The notes under the pieces: model-generated
Told to the model about the DNA's origin: nothing
Seen by the model: only the letters and a program-made list of their open reading frames with translations
Databases searched by the model: none
From: Bacteroidales bacterium
Lineage (GTDB): Bacteria; Bacteroidota; Bacteroidia; Bacteroidales; UBA932
DNA: 50,479 nt
NCBI GenBank assembly: GCA_017502125.1
Contig: JAFVVN010000039.1
Span: forward strand, 75,505 to 125,983
Reading direction: 5' to 3'
Part shown: positions 1-9,510 of the stretch, in pieces
How the letters are laid out: every line of letters starts with the position of its first letter
Numbering within the stretch: the stretch's first letter is position 1
Position numbers and translations under genes: made by a program

Positions 1-751
1 GCGCGAACCAGTTCTTGCAGTGGAAGGTCACGAAATCCACGCTCTGAGGGAAGATGATCTGGTAGTTCTCATCCACCTTTGTCGCAACGTTGGACCAATA
101 GAGAAGCGAATTGTCGTCAGCTGTGGAGTTGATCAGACGACCGTTGATCTCCATATAGGACTTGCCCGGACGGAGAGTGATGCCGATCGCCCACTGCATC
201 CTGTGACGGAACTCGACCTCGCCGACCCAGATGGTCTTGCTGCCGTCCTCGTTCTCCACGATCTTGCAGTCCACAGGCATGTTGGTCGTGTTGCGGTGGT
301 GATGGAACACATTCCACTCTACTCCACCTGATATCCACGAACCGAGCATGCCGACATTGGCAGGCTTCACCACTTCGTTGTGATAGAAGATATCATAGCC
401 GTTGGTCTTGTCCACGGCATAGAACAGACGGCCTCCGATCTCAGGAAGCACGCAGAGCTGCACATATTCATTCTCAAGGAAGAGAGCCTTGTAGGTACGG
501 TTCTCCTTCTGACGCTCCATGTTCTCGTTCACGACATACATATTGTCGTCGAGGACATATGGATACACACTTCGGCGGGCACGCTGGTATGACCAGTCAC
601 GCTCGAAGATCGGTGCAGATTCGGGAGCGGAGCCGATGTAGGTCGGCATCTCCAATGTTCCTTCCCAGGCCTTTACGCCTGCATCCTGGGCCCGGGCGAT
701 CATGGAGCCCAAGCCTAAAATCATTACAAATAGAATTTTTGATATTTTCAT
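1..751 (-). CDS. DUF5107-type secreted protein, N-terminal part (cut by window edge)
   Basis: The reading frame is open from the ATG at 751-749 to the window edge, giving the first 250 residues; the C-terminus lies outside. It begins with a hydrophobic signal peptide ending near Ala-Gln (about residues 1-22). The visible part is clearly paralogous to the N-terminal third of the protein at 33593-36937: both have a conserved 'IGGRLFYA' segment, a 'GGVEWNVFHHHR' segment and a 'TIWVGEVE' segment. That region resembles DUF5107, which I associate with galactose-mutarotase-like beta-sandwich folds (family memory, not tested). The full protein probably continues into TPR repeats like its paralogue. 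It starts 12 bp after the stop of the propeller gene at 764, so it looks like the last visible gene of that operon. Probably periplasmic; the reaction or ligand is unknown. Confidence 0.8.
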   Translation of the reverse strand, partial: MKISKILFVMILGLGSMIARAQDAGVKAWEGTLEMPTYIGSAPESAPIFERDWSYQRARRSVYPYVLDDNMYVVNENMERQKENRTYKALFLENEYVQLCVLPEIGGRLFYAVDKTNGYDIFYHNEVVKPANVGMLGSWISGGVEWNVFHHHRNTTNMPVDCKIVENEDGSKTIWVGEVEFRHRMQWAIGITLRPGKSYMEINGRLINSTADDNSLLYWSNVATKVDENYQIIFPQSVDFVTFHCKNWFA

Positions 752-763
752 GATATATTTACA

Positions 764-2551
764 CTACAAACCTTTGACATATTTCCAATTTGTCGTCAGA
801 CCACCCTCCATCGGTTCCGAGAGGAAGTCTTCACGTCCTGATGCGTTGTCATGCAGAACAGCATTCAGGGAGAGAGCGGAATCCTTGATGGTGAGGATGC
901 TGCGAGGGACCGCGATTTCCACAGCCCAGCCCTTGTCCACATCATCATTCTTATCCACCGTGCCGTCAACCATTCTGGCAGAAACTATGGAATCCACCTC
1001 GAATCCGCCCTTATCCGCGATGACAAGACCGTCCGCACTGACATTTACTGTCAGGGCATCTGAAACCCGGGAACCGGTCTCGGCAAGCATCAGAGCCACA
1101 TAGTCCGATGTCGCCATGTCCGCATCCGAAACTTCCACGAGGAAGTATATGTTATCCTTGTCCTGAGAGGCGCGCACTGTAGCACTTGCATCTGAGAACT
1201 CGCCGAGGAAGAGTGCCTCGTCGGTATTCTTCCACTCGCATCCCCTTCCATTGACCCTTACGCGTCGAGGAGTCGCCGTGATGTCGTGGTTCAGGGCCAG
1301 ACGGACCACTCCGATGGTCTTTTCACCGCCTCCCGGGCGCTGGACTGTGGTTGCAAGCATGGTGTGAGCGGATTCCATCTCGGCACCCGGCCATCCTGCC
1401 CAGTCAGGGAATATAGGTCTCGGACTTGTCTCTGACCAGTTATGAGCCCTCTCATCACCGACCTTGGTGTAGATCTTTCCTCTTGTCGTGAGCAGGAGGA
1501 CAGTTTCACCGGAGTGGAACTGCACAAGATACGGTCCGGATGCATTGCCGTTTTCATCGACATTGTCAAGCCTGTATGTAGGGCTGTCGCTGGTCTCCTC
1601 ATCTTCCACAGGAATCCACTTGCCGTCCTCAGGAGAGAATACTATGGATGTCGAGAACGACTGCTTGTTCTTCACGCGGCCGGTCACGGTCTCCATGGCA
1701 AAAGCCATCTGATCGGTTCCGTTGAGCCTTATGCCCACAGGCATCTGGTCTGTCAGGAGATTGCGTCCCAGATCCTCGCACCACCAGTTCTTTCTCATCA
1801 CTCGAAGCGGCTTCTCTCCAAGCTCAGGCTGCCAGGTCCTGCCGCCGTCTCTTGAATAGACGAGAGAGGTTCCTGAATGGCTCCAGCTGGTCCACGGACG
1901 GCTTTCCGAGAAATACACCTGGATTTCGCCGTCGCGGGTTTCCATGAGATGGGCTTCCCAGTTCGGTCCGTGATAGATGGTCTGCTCACCGTACCAGGTC
2001 AGACCTCCGTCCTTTGAGAACTTGACCTTGAGTCCCTGCTCGGACTTGTATTCGGGCTTATTGTAGGTGTAGACGGTGCGGAACGAGCTGCACACCATGA
2101 GTTCCCCTGTGCTGAGCACGAGGCCGTTGGCGTTGGTATAGACCCTGATGTCCTCATTTCCCAATCCGTTCACCACATTCTCGCACTCCCAGAGATAACC
2201 CATATGTTTCCAGTTCACAAGGTCATCGCTCTTGGCATAGCGGGTATGGCGGCCGTTGCCGTCACCTGCCTTCAGTCCTTCCTGCCAGAAGAGGATATAT
2301 GATCCGTCCGGAAGCACCCTCACTCGAGGGTAGGAAGGCCATTTCAGGCTGACTGTGTCCGCAGGGAGAAGGTTGAAGGTGGAATGCATGAGCTTGACGC
2401 TTGAACGGTCGCACACCCCTGCATGGGAGTTCAGCGGAGATTCCCCCTGATTCAAGTCCTCGAACGGAGTCAGTTTCAGTCTGTTGCCACAGGCCGCGCA
2501 AAGGAGCACGGCCAGGGCCATTGTCATCAATCTATATACTTTCATATTCAT
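764..2551 (-). CDS. Asp-box beta-propeller lipoprotein with C-terminal CBM9-like domain (sialidase/GH93-like)
   Basis: A 595-residue protein with a lipoprotein signal (lipobox LCAAC near residue 21). After an 'NSHAG' signature near residue 43 comes a propeller of about 380 residues with two Asp-boxes (SKDGGLTW and SRDGGRTW). About 150 residues at the C-terminus resemble a CBM9/DOMON-type sandwich (EWKNTDEALFLG, then YFLVEVSD). Database-style naming would be 'sialidase family protein'. However, no FRIP motif is visible, while two Glu are conserved in all five paralogues here: Glu199 in NWE and Glu287 in FAME. Their context (WE, then DQMP, then FxxE) recalls GH93 exo-arabinanases, which is inference. 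It is the split partner of the lipoprotein gene just upstream (gap about 7 bp). An alternative start is the Met at 2545. Expected at the cell surface as a glycan hydrolase or binder. Confidence 0.85.
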   Translation of the reverse strand: MNMKVYRLMTMALAVLLCAACGNRLKLTPFEDLNQGESPLNSHAGVCDRSSVKLMHSTFNLLPADTVSLKWPSYPRVRVLPDGSYILFWQEGLKAGDGNGRHTRYAKSDDLVNWKHMGYLWECENVVNGLGNEDIRVYTNANGLVLSTGELMVCSSFRTVYTYNKPEYKSEQGLKVKFSKDGGLTWYGEQTIYHGPNWEAHLMETRDGEIQVYFSESRPWTSWSHSGTSLVYSRDGGRTWQPELGEKPLRVMRKNWWCEDLGRNLLTDQMPVGIRLNGTDQMAFAMETVTGRVKNKQSFSTSIVFSPEDGKWIPVEDEETSDSPTYRLDNVDENGNASGPYLVQFHSGETVLLLTTRGKIYTKVGDERAHNWSETSPRPIFPDWAGWPGAEMESAHTMLATTVQRPGGGEKTIGVVRLALNHDITATPRRVRVNGRGCEWKNTDEALFLGEFSDASATVRASQDKDNIYFLVEVSDADMATSDYVALMLAETGSRVSDALTVNVSADGLVIADKGGFEVDSIVSARMVDGTVDKNDDVDKGWAVEIAVPRSILTIKDSALSLNAVLHDNASGREDFLSEPMEGGLTTNWKYVKGL

Positions 2552-2558
2552 TCAAAGG

Positions 2559-4985
2559 TCAGTTTCCGGCCCAGGTGTTGCCTTCTTTTACCAGCATTGA
2601 AGTTGCTGATCCAAAGGTACTATTAATATGTGAAGTAAAGTTCTCTGATGTGAGAGTTGGGTTGGTCAATTGATTGCCGCTTGTCTTGTTTGTAATTACA
2701 TATGACTTCGGCGCTATGCTGACATTCTTGATCGAACTTGCAGTGACCTGATACATCGCAATACCAAGGCAGATTCCGGCTCTTGGAGTAACCTTCATTT
2801 TTGAATTCTCAAAAAGGAGCGAGAGATTTCCTGTCACTTCTCCGCCAGAGATGTTGACACCATTAACAGCCACTCCGACCACTCCACCACCGGCACCAAG
2901 AATGCTCGCACCCTGAGTACCATCTGCTGATTTTACTGTTCCCGAAACAATATTGTCTGACAGATTCGTATAAGATGCAATTCCGGCAATACCGCCAAGG
3001 ACTATAACATATTGATCTGAACTCCATGAAGCACCGCTCGCAACACCTGTATTCTTGCAGTTTGTCACCTGCGCCATATGATCAGTGCTGTTTCCGACAA
3101 TAGCACCGACAATACCGCCGACTGCAAGATTACGATTTGCATTATTGTTTGCATTTACACCATTGCTTACAGTTCCCGATGATGCAACTCTCGCCTTCAA
3201 TATGACTTCACCGGCATTTTCGCAACCTGTTATCACTGTGTTAAAGCCCTTTCCTGACGCTGTTGTCTTTGCCTCACGTGCATCTGGCGATCCCACATAC
3301 CAGCTTGCACCCTGGCCAAGGATTCCACCCAGAGACATCGAGTTATTGATAGCCGCTGTTCCAAGATAGCGATATCTCTCCAGTTTTCCTGTGTTCTTAC
3401 ATTCTGTGAATTCTACGCCATCAAGGTAGGAAAGTCCGCAGATTCCACCCATAGCGTCACGGCCTGCCTTGTTTGTGTTTGTCTGTACCTTGATATTGGC
3501 CTTGTTTTCACAATTGATGAATTTTCCAGGTTTGCAAGTGCCATCTGTATTGATCGCTCCTGCACCTGTGTAAGAAATCACAGTATGTCCCAATGCTGCA
3601 AATCCGCCACCATAGCAAGCATCCAATGAACTTGCTGGCTTATATGCAATATTTATGGTTCCATTCATTGTACTGTTCTGGATGGTACCGCCGTTTGCCC
3701 ATACGAAACCTCCGAATGCAAGACCTGCAGAAGTGTGGTCGAATTCCTGATCGGTCGCAAAGTCCGCATCCTCAAGGCTCACTGTGTGTGAACAGCCGTC
3801 GATAAGACCGAGATTCACCTTTGCAAATCCGCTGAACGCGCCCTCGCCGAACTGGGTGAATGCCTTGAATGTGCTCACAAGGTTGAGATTCTTCACCACA
3901 CCGGTTGCTCCGATGGTATGGAACATAGGAAGGCTTCTGTCGGTGGAAGTGATCGTGTGGCCGTTTCCATCAAATGTACCGTCGAAGGCCTCAGACTCAA
4001 CAAATACATAATCCTCATCTGTAGTGATGTCTGCATAGAGGTTGACCTCATCGTCATCCGGATTCACCCATGCAGAATAGTCACCTGCCTCGACAGCCTT
4101 TGCAAAGGCATTGTAGCCGGCCACATTATAGATTCCGGGAGCTGCGACACGGAGGTTTGCAGTGTAGACGAAACCAGGCTTGAAGACAAGCTCGGTGGCT
4201 GCAGTCTGAGTGGTGACGTCATCGTTCACGTCTGTGATGGTGATGACCAGACCTGAAGCGTAGGTGCCTGCAGGGATGGCAATCACTACAGGAGTGCCCT
4301 TTGCCACACCGGCCTCTCCGCAGTCAAGAGTGACTTCTGTAGAAGCCGTACCCTCAGCAGGAACCATGGTGCAGGACTCTGCACCAAAGGCAGCATCGAA
4401 GGCGCCGCTCATAGGCTCTGTGCCGAGAGACTTCACATTCACCGACTTGATGTTGTCTGTGTCATAGTCACTGACCGTGTTGATGGTGAGGTAGAGATAT
4501 GACATCGCGTGCGAGAATGCAAGCGTGCCCTCTTCTTCCATATAACCGAGCATCACTGACGCAGCCGGATCGAAGGAACCGGCAACATAATCCTGGGTTG
4601 CAGGAAGAGTCACGGTGGCTGAAGCCGCATCAAAGCCGGATGCCACGGCAGCCGGATAGACAGTGCAGAAAGGTGCGCTCACGCCGGAAACGGTGAAGGT
4701 AGCGTTCTTGGCATTGTCTTCTGCCACTTTGATTGCTGTGGAAGCCGTTCCATTCACGGAAATGGCATCGGTTTCAGTCCAGTTCACGGCATAGGCCTCG
4801 TTTTCCGGAACCATGACCGTCTTGGTGCCGAGAGCGCCCACTGTCACATCAGCCGGCGCAACAGCCTGAAGTTCAAACTCTCCCACAGGAGCAAGGGACG
4901 CGTCTGTCTGAGGAGCATTCTCCTTCACACAGGAAACTGTCATTACAGCCAGGGCTGCAAGAAATATATTGAAACTCTTTTTCAT
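2559..4985 (-). CDS. Fimbrillin-like lipoprotein with GLUG-type repeats
   Basis: 808 residues. I place the start at the Met at 4985, because MKKSFN begins a lipoprotein signal with lipobox TVSC; the frame is open further upstream but overlaps the small peptide gene. The N-terminal third has the fimbrillin-like pattern: a TKT motif, 'VNWTETDAISVNG', 'TVYPAA' and 'LAFSHAMSYL'. A DGNGH segment follows near residue 345. From about 380 to 770 there are repeated blocks of the form GG-[IV]-x-G followed by C-x-N-x-G, typical of GLUG-like right-handed beta-solenoids. It carries no propeller, and the propeller is encoded separately right downstream at 764-2551. Together the two equal the single fusion protein at 5353-9321. 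Probably surface-exposed, acting as a scaffold, adhesin or glycan binder; no enzymatic motif is seen. Confidence 0.85.
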   Translation of the reverse strand: MKKSFNIFLAALAVMTVSCVKENAPQTDASLAPVGEFELQAVAPADVTVGALGTKTVMVPENEAYAVNWTETDAISVNGTASTAIKVAEDNAKNATFTVSGVSAPFCTVYPAAVASGFDAASATVTLPATQDYVAGSFDPAASVMLGYMEEEGTLAFSHAMSYLYLTINTVSDYDTDNIKSVNVKSLGTEPMSGAFDAAFGAESCTMVPAEGTASTEVTLDCGEAGVAKGTPVVIAIPAGTYASGLVITITDVNDDVTTQTAATELVFKPGFVYTANLRVAAPGIYNVAGYNAFAKAVEAGDYSAWVNPDDDEVNLYADITTDEDYVFVESEAFDGTFDGNGHTITSTDRSLPMFHTIGATGVVKNLNLVSTFKAFTQFGEGAFSGFAKVNLGLIDGCSHTVSLEDADFATDQEFDHTSAGLAFGGFVWANGGTIQNSTMNGTINIAYKPASSLDACYGGGFAALGHTVISYTGAGAINTDGTCKPGKFINCENKANIKVQTNTNKAGRDAMGGICGLSYLDGVEFTECKNTGKLERYRYLGTAAINNSMSLGGILGQGASWYVGSPDAREAKTTASGKGFNTVITGCENAGEVILKARVASSGTVSNGVNANNNANRNLAVGGIVGAIVGNSTDHMAQVTNCKNTGVASGASWSSDQYVIVLGGIAGIASYTNLSDNIVSGTVKSADGTQGASILGAGGGVVGVAVNGVNISGGEVTGNLSLLFENSKMKVTPRAGICLGIAMYQVTASSIKNVSIAPKSYVITNKTSGNQLTNPTLTSENFTSHINSTFGSATSMLVKEGNTWAGN

Positions 4986-5004
4986 ACTTCTTCTTTTTAA
5001 AGGA

Positions 5005-5142
5005 TTAGCAGAATATGTCACCCAGGTTTTCCTTTCCCATGCCTGGGGCTGAACCGTCACTCTGTGAGCCGCACAGAATGCCTTCCATGTACATTTCGAT
5101 CTCTCTCATCTGAGGAGTCTGATAGTTGTTGTTCTCTTTCAT
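5005..5142 (-). CDS. Small conserved peptide B (EGILCGS family, 45 aa)
   Basis: A short ORF between the fimbrillin/GLUG lipoprotein and peptide A, starting at the ATG at 5142-5140 and ending at TAA 5007-5005, 19 bp before the lipoprotein start. There is no signal peptide or membrane segment. Residues 7-26 fit the signature Y-[QE]-[ST]-P-x9-E-G-[IL]-L-C-G-S shared exactly, with identical spacing, by peptides at 5181-5330 and 37148-37294. The tail is Gly/Ser/Asp-rich and ends LGDIFC, close to peptide A's LGDIFA. Conservation of the motif among three otherwise diverged copies, each beside a fimbrillin-like gene, is the evidence that it is real. Function is unknown. Possibilities are an unmodified secreted or signalling peptide, a precursor cut near Gly-Ser, or a leader peptide controlling the next gene. 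Confidence 0.7.
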   Translation of the reverse strand: MKENNNYQTPQMREIEMYMEGILCGSQSDGSAPGMGKENLGDIFC

Positions 5143-5180
5143 ATGTCATCTGTTTTATTGTTGTTATTTCTGTGGTGTAA

Positions 5181-5330
5181 TTATGCGAAGATGTCTCCAA
5201 GGTCCTCGGAAGGCATGTCGTCGTTCCCGTCCCAGTCAAAGGTGGAACCGCAAAGCAGTCCTTCCATATTCAGAATCAGAAGAGAGGTCCTCGGTGATTC
5301 ATATTCATTGATTGTATATTTCTTATTCAT
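5181..5330 (-). CDS. Small conserved peptide A (EGLLCGS family, 49 aa)
   Basis: A short ORF in the 210-bp gap after the big fusion gene ending at 5353. I chose the ATG at 5330, 22 bp after that stop. The frame is open further upstream, but that would overlap the preceding gene. The shared 20-residue signature lies at residues 10-29 and ends EGLLCGS. The tail contains an acidic stretch with Trp (FDWDGNDD) and ends LGDIFA, nearly the same as peptide B 38 bp downstream. A and B are tandem duplicates that have diverged except in the signature and the LGDIF tail. No signal peptide and no modification enzyme or peptidase-containing ABC transporter is visible in the window. Function unknown. Confidence 0.7.
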   Translation of the reverse strand: MNKKYTINEYESPRTSLLILNMEGLLCGSTFDWDGNDDMPSEDLGDIFA

Positions 5331-5352
5331 ATGATTTCGGTTTTTCTGCGGT

Positions 5353-8300
5353 TTATAGTCCCTTGACATAGATCCAGTCCTCAGAAGAAGCTGAGTCGGA
5401 GATGGAATCTTCAGTACCTGTCGAGGATTCGTAGAGATGAGCGTTGAAGAGGAGCTTGCCGGAAACTGTTCCGAGAGAAGACTTGCTCACCCTGACCTCT
5501 GCAACATATCCCTTTGAGGATGCTGAAGAATCGAGCTCACCGTCATAAGCCACTGAGCAGGAAACTCCTGACACATTCTCCACAAGACCGCGAGCATTGA
5601 GCGACACCTTCATGCCGGTTCCGAGGTCGAGCGTGATCCTGTCAGAAGAGTGGAGTGACCTGTCCTTGACTTCTATGAGGAAATACAGATAGGAAGCATC
5701 GTCCGAGCAGCGGATCACTGCGCTTGCCTGAGATGAAGCTCCGAGGTAGAGGGCTTCGTCTGTGTCTGCCCACTCAGATGAAGAGGCATCCACGGTCACA
5801 GTCCTTGATGAGGATGTGATGCTGTGGTTGAGGGCAAATCTGGCAAGGGTGACGGTTGCATCTGCTGCATCGCCAGAGGCATTCCTGTCAACCGCCACAA
5901 GGCTGTGGTTTCCATCCACCATCAGGGAACTCCAGGTGGCGGCACTGAGATTCTGCATAAGGACTCTTTCGGCTCCGAAACCGGAAGCTGTCGCGTTTCC
6001 GATCTTGTGATATATGGTGTTAGGTATGTCCTCTGCGGCATATGAGAGCACGGTCTCTCCTGAAGGGAACTGAACGAGGCATGGTCCTATGCCGGATGCG
6101 AGATTGTCCTGACGGTCGGAAGCAGGAGTGGTCTCCTCACCCTGAAGGTTCTTCCAGCTGCCGTCTGAAGAAGAATGCACGACAGCTATCTTATGGTCGA
6201 GGTTGCCTATGCTTCCCTCCACGCACTCAAGGGCAAAGGCCATCCGGGACGAGCCGTTGAGGATCACGCCCACAGGCATCTGATATGTGAACTTGTTCTG
6301 GACACCGCCTCTGTTGGAAGCGTCCACCCAGAACTTACGCATCACCCTGAACGCCTTGTTTCCGAGGGAAGGTGTCCATGTGACTCCGTTGTCCTTGGAT
6401 TCGATCATGGATGTTCCGGAGTGGCTGTCGCTGATCCGTGGACGGCTTTCCGCAAAATAGATCTGGATGTGTCCTGCAGAAGGTTCCATGATGTGGCACT
6501 CCCAGTTAGGACCGTTGTATACGATCTTGGAAGAAGTCCAGCTGGCACCGTTGTCGCTTGAGAACTTGATGCGTATTCCATGCTCAAGGTTAGCCTCCTG
6601 GCCGGCCTGGTCTGTAGGGAATGCATCGTTCATGTCTACTCCTGACTTTGAATAATAGTCCTTGTTCCAGAAAGAAGACACTGCCATTAGCCTGCCGTCT
6701 TTCAGAAGCTTCACATTTGCGTTGGTCTGGAACTGATTGCCGGTGCGGGCAAAGAGTGCACCCTTATATGTCCAGGTCTCAAGGTCATTGCTGAGGGCGT
6801 AGTAGGTGTCGGCTCCGTTGTTGTTGCCGCCGTCACCGTTCTGCCAAGTCATTATATAGCCTCCGTCCTTCCTCTGAGAGATTCGAGGATAGCGTGGTCC
6901 GGTGCCGTTGCAGTCGACGTTCACAAGTTCATCATACATGAGATGGAGATGAGAGCGTCCTGCCTCGTCTGCATGCGAGTTTGTGGTCTGCGTGCCCTTG
7001 TTGAGATCGTCAAACGAGCTGAGTGTCAAGGATGTACCAGTCACTCCTTCCCAGGTGTTGTTTGAGAATGACGGAGTGGTGGTCTTGAAGTGCATTGTCT
7101 TGCGGATATAATCCTGACAGTTGGACGAGTTGACCTGCTCGGTGCCGTCCACCTTAATGGAACCTCCGAGGCGCACATTCGAGACTGTGAGAGCTGAGGT
7201 TCTTGTCGTACCGACCACCAGTCCGTAGCTCCAGTTGGACACTGTTTTCTTGATGATGGAGATCTGAGGCTTAGCTGCACCGCCTGTTATGTTCACTCCG
7301 TCAAGGGCAAAGCCTACGAAACCGCCCACAGGGCCTGTGATATAAGTCGCATAATTGGATATCTTTCCTGAAGACGCGCAGTCTGTGAAAGTAGCAAGGC
7401 GTGCCATTCCGACAAGTCCGCCTATGACGTGACAGTTGTTTTCGGCATTATATCCGGCCTTCACGGTTCCGTGGTTTGAGCATCTCACAAGGCTTGGGAC
7501 ACTTGAACCCTTTCCCACAAGAGCTCCCACGATTCCACCGGTACCGCATTTGGTGTTTCCTTTTTCATCATCTCCGAAATTATTGCCGTTGCGGACAGAG
7601 TTGATGACTTCACCGCTGTTCGAGCAGTCAGTGAATACGGTATTATAGCCTCCTACAGTGGAGTCCATATCGACATAGCAGTTGTTGTTGACGAACACTG
7701 CCGCGCTTCTTCCAAGGATACCTCCCACAGCCGAAGCACAAGTATTATTACTTGCACTGCCTGTCACGTCGATTCTGTGTACCTTGGCAGTCTCAGAGTT
7801 GACGCAGCCGTCGAACTCCACTCCGTTCAGCATCACGACTCCGCAGATGCCGCCGAAACCGGTCTTGGTCAATCGTCCGCCACCAGTCACGGTCACAATG
7901 ACATCGGCATTGTTGACACAGTTGATGAATTTTCCCGGAACAGAAGAAGAGGTCGGAGCACCGCCTGTCACTGTATGTCCCCAGGCAGCGAATCCACCGC
8001 CATAGCATACAACGGATTCAGTCTTGATGGTCAACAGAATATCACCATTGTTCACACAATCCTTGATGACACCGCCGTTCTGGCCCACAAAGCCGCCGAA
8101 GGCTGTCGAAGCTATGGTCTCGATGGTTCCGCTTACATTGTTGACACAGTTCTCGATGGTTCCGAGATTGACACGGGCGAAATTGGCGAAAGCGCCCTCG
8201 CCCTGAGCCTCGAGAGCGATGTAGGTGCCGGCTGCAGTAAGGTTCTTGATCACTCCGCCGGCAAGGAGGTTCTCGAAGAACGGACGGTTCTTTTCTCTTA

Positions 8301-9321
8301 CCCTTATCATGTGGCCGTTTCCGTCAAAGACTCCGTCGAAGTTCTCAATGTTAGGGAAGCTCTTGGATGAGGTGATGTCTGCATAGAGGTTGACCTCACC
8401 GTCCTTGCCCTTGAATCTGTCATAGTTGCCGCCCTTGACAGCGTTAGCAAAGGCAGTGAATCCTGCTGTGTTGTAGATTCCCGGAGCTGCGACCCTGAGA
8501 GAAGCCGTGTACACGCGTCCCGGGGTGAAGGTCAGAGGTGTGGCAGTCTGGAGATTGACCACATCACCATTGACATCTGTCACGGTCACTGCGATACCTG
8601 AAGCATATTCACCGGAAGGAATGGCGATGACAATCGGGGCTCCCTTCTCCACACCTGTTCCGCAGTCGATGGTAATATCTGATGACAGGTTGCAGGAAGC
8701 TGGAGCCATTGTGCAGCCTTCCGCTGAGAAGGAGGCTGTGAACTCACCGCTCATAGGCTCGGTGCCCAGAGAGCTCACTGTCACGGACTTGATCTTGTCG
8801 CTGTCGTAACCGTCCACATCCCTTGCGAGAACAAAGAGATATGACATGGCATGAGAGAATGCGAGCTGCTGTCCTTCTTCTGCAACATGGCCGAGCATGA
8901 CAGCTGCAGCCGGGTCGAAGGTGCCTGCATGATAAGTCTGTTCTGCAGGGAGTGTCACAACCGCTTTTCCGGATTCAAAACCGGAAGCAAGAGCAGAAGG
9001 ATAGACCGCATTGCACGGATAGTTGATTCCGTTCACCACAAAGGTGGCGGACTTCGGATCGGAAGGGTCTATGGTGATTGATGAGGATGTCCTGCCATTC
9101 ACCGAAATGGCATCACCGGGATTCCAGAGAACGGAATATCCGCCGGCGATCACAGACATGGATGTCTTGGTGCCAAGTCCGACAGACTCGACATCGGAAG
9201 GTGCTGATGCCTGGAAAGAGATGGTGATGCCCTCTTCGGTCACCCCGTGTCCAGCCTCCTCCTCTATGCATGAAATGCATAACGCCAGGGCGGACATCAG
9301 CAGAAAGGTCAGTTTTTTCAT
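5353..9321 (-). CDS. Fimbrillin-like / GLUG-repeat / Asp-box propeller fusion lipoprotein
   Basis: 1322 residues from the Met at 9321 (MKKLTF, lipobox CISC, then acidic IEEE residues suited to surface export). Domains in order: fimbrillin-like, about 20-285 (GTKTSM, VLWNPGDAISVNG, AVYPSA, LAFSHAMSYL); GLUG-like solenoid, about 310-745, with repeated GG-x-x-G and C-x-N-x-G blocks; propeller, about 765-1130, opened by FDDLNKG and NSHAD and carrying Asp-boxes SSDNGASW and SKDNGVTW plus NWE and FALE; CBM9-like sandwich, about 1150-1322. It is a one-gene version of the pair at 2559-4985 plus 764-2551. First gene of its transcript: it follows the terminator at 9458-9486 and has a -7 type element at 9356-9363. 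Likely a surface anchor with a glycan-active head; substrate unknown. Confidence 0.87.
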   Translation of the reverse strand: MKKLTFLLMSALALCISCIEEEAGHGVTEEGITISFQASAPSDVESVGLGTKTSMSVIAGGYSVLWNPGDAISVNGRTSSSITIDPSDPKSATFVVNGINYPCNAVYPSALASGFESGKAVVTLPAEQTYHAGTFDPAAAVMLGHVAEEGQQLAFSHAMSYLFVLARDVDGYDSDKIKSVTVSSLGTEPMSGEFTASFSAEGCTMAPASCNLSSDITIDCGTGVEKGAPIVIAIPSGEYASGIAVTVTDVNGDVVNLQTATPLTFTPGRVYTASLRVAAPGIYNTAGFTAFANAVKGGNYDRFKGKDGEVNLYADITSSKSFPNIENFDGVFDGNGHMIRVREKNRPFFENLLAGGVIKNLTAAGTYIALEAQGEGAFANFARVNLGTIENCVNNVSGTIETIASTAFGGFVGQNGGVIKDCVNNGDILLTIKTESVVCYGGGFAAWGHTVTGGAPTSSSVPGKFINCVNNADVIVTVTGGGRLTKTGFGGICGVVMLNGVEFDGCVNSETAKVHRIDVTGSASNNTCASAVGGILGRSAAVFVNNNCYVDMDSTVGGYNTVFTDCSNSGEVINSVRNGNNFGDDEKGNTKCGTGGIVGALVGKGSSVPSLVRCSNHGTVKAGYNAENNCHVIGGLVGMARLATFTDCASSGKISNYATYITGPVGGFVGFALDGVNITGGAAKPQISIIKKTVSNWSYGLVVGTTRTSALTVSNVRLGGSIKVDGTEQVNSSNCQDYIRKTMHFKTTTPSFSNNTWEGVTGTSLTLSSFDDLNKGTQTTNSHADEAGRSHLHLMYDELVNVDCNGTGPRYPRISQRKDGGYIMTWQNGDGGNNNGADTYYALSNDLETWTYKGALFARTGNQFQTNANVKLLKDGRLMAVSSFWNKDYYSKSGVDMNDAFPTDQAGQEANLEHGIRIKFSSDNGASWTSSKIVYNGPNWECHIMEPSAGHIQIYFAESRPRISDSHSGTSMIESKDNGVTWTPSLGNKAFRVMRKFWVDASNRGGVQNKFTYQMPVGVILNGSSRMAFALECVEGSIGNLDHKIAVVHSSSDGSWKNLQGEETTPASDRQDNLASGIGPCLVQFPSGETVLSYAAEDIPNTIYHKIGNATASGFGAERVLMQNLSAATWSSLMVDGNHSLVAVDRNASGDAADATVTLARFALNHSITSSSRTVTVDASSSEWADTDEALYLGASSQASAVIRCSDDASYLYFLIEVKDRSLHSSDRITLDLGTGMKVSLNARGLVENVSGVSCSVAYDGELDSSASSKGYVAEVRVSKSSLGTVSGKLLFNAHLYESSTGTEDSISDSASSEDWIYVKGL

Positions 9322-9355
9322 TGCTGCTATAATTATGGTGGTTAAACTTTTAGCA

Positions 9356-9363
9356 CAAAAATA
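9356..9363 (-). promoter_or_regulatory. Bacteroides-type -7 promoter element
   Basis: On the minus strand this reads TATTTTTG, matching TAnnTTTG. It lies about 35 bp upstream of the ATG at 9321 and just beyond the terminator of the upstream operon, the right place for the operon 9321 to 1. No clear TTTG -33 element is seen at the usual distance, so it may need an activator. Confidence 0.45.
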
Positions 9364-9457
9364 GACTAATGCTGACATCTATCCCCCCGATGGTCATATA
9401 GCGGCATTTTTTGAACGAATTTTACGACTATGCAGCAAGCATGAGGCACATATACGC

Positions 9458-9486
9458 AAAAAGGAGCCTGACTCGCGTCAGACTCC
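9458..9486 (-). terminator. Intrinsic terminator after the SusCD operon
   Basis: Read on the minus strand, a ten-pair stem (9463-9472 with 9477-9486, one G-T wobble) closes a four-base loop and is followed directly by a run of five T (9462-9458). It lies about 25 bp after the stop of the lipoprotein gene at 9511. Confidence 0.8.
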
Positions 9487-9510
9487 CATTACCACATATA
9501 AAGAAAATCA

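Noticed and set aside
764-2551. Calling the propellers GH33 sialidases outright
   Set aside because: Asp-boxes alone do not define sialidases; no FRIP motif or arginine triad was identified, so only a sialidase/GH93-like fold is claimed.
5005-5330. RiPP biosynthetic cluster around the small peptides
   Set aside because: No radical SAM, lanthipeptide, YcaO or peptidase-ABC genes are seen; a precursor role stays only a possibility.
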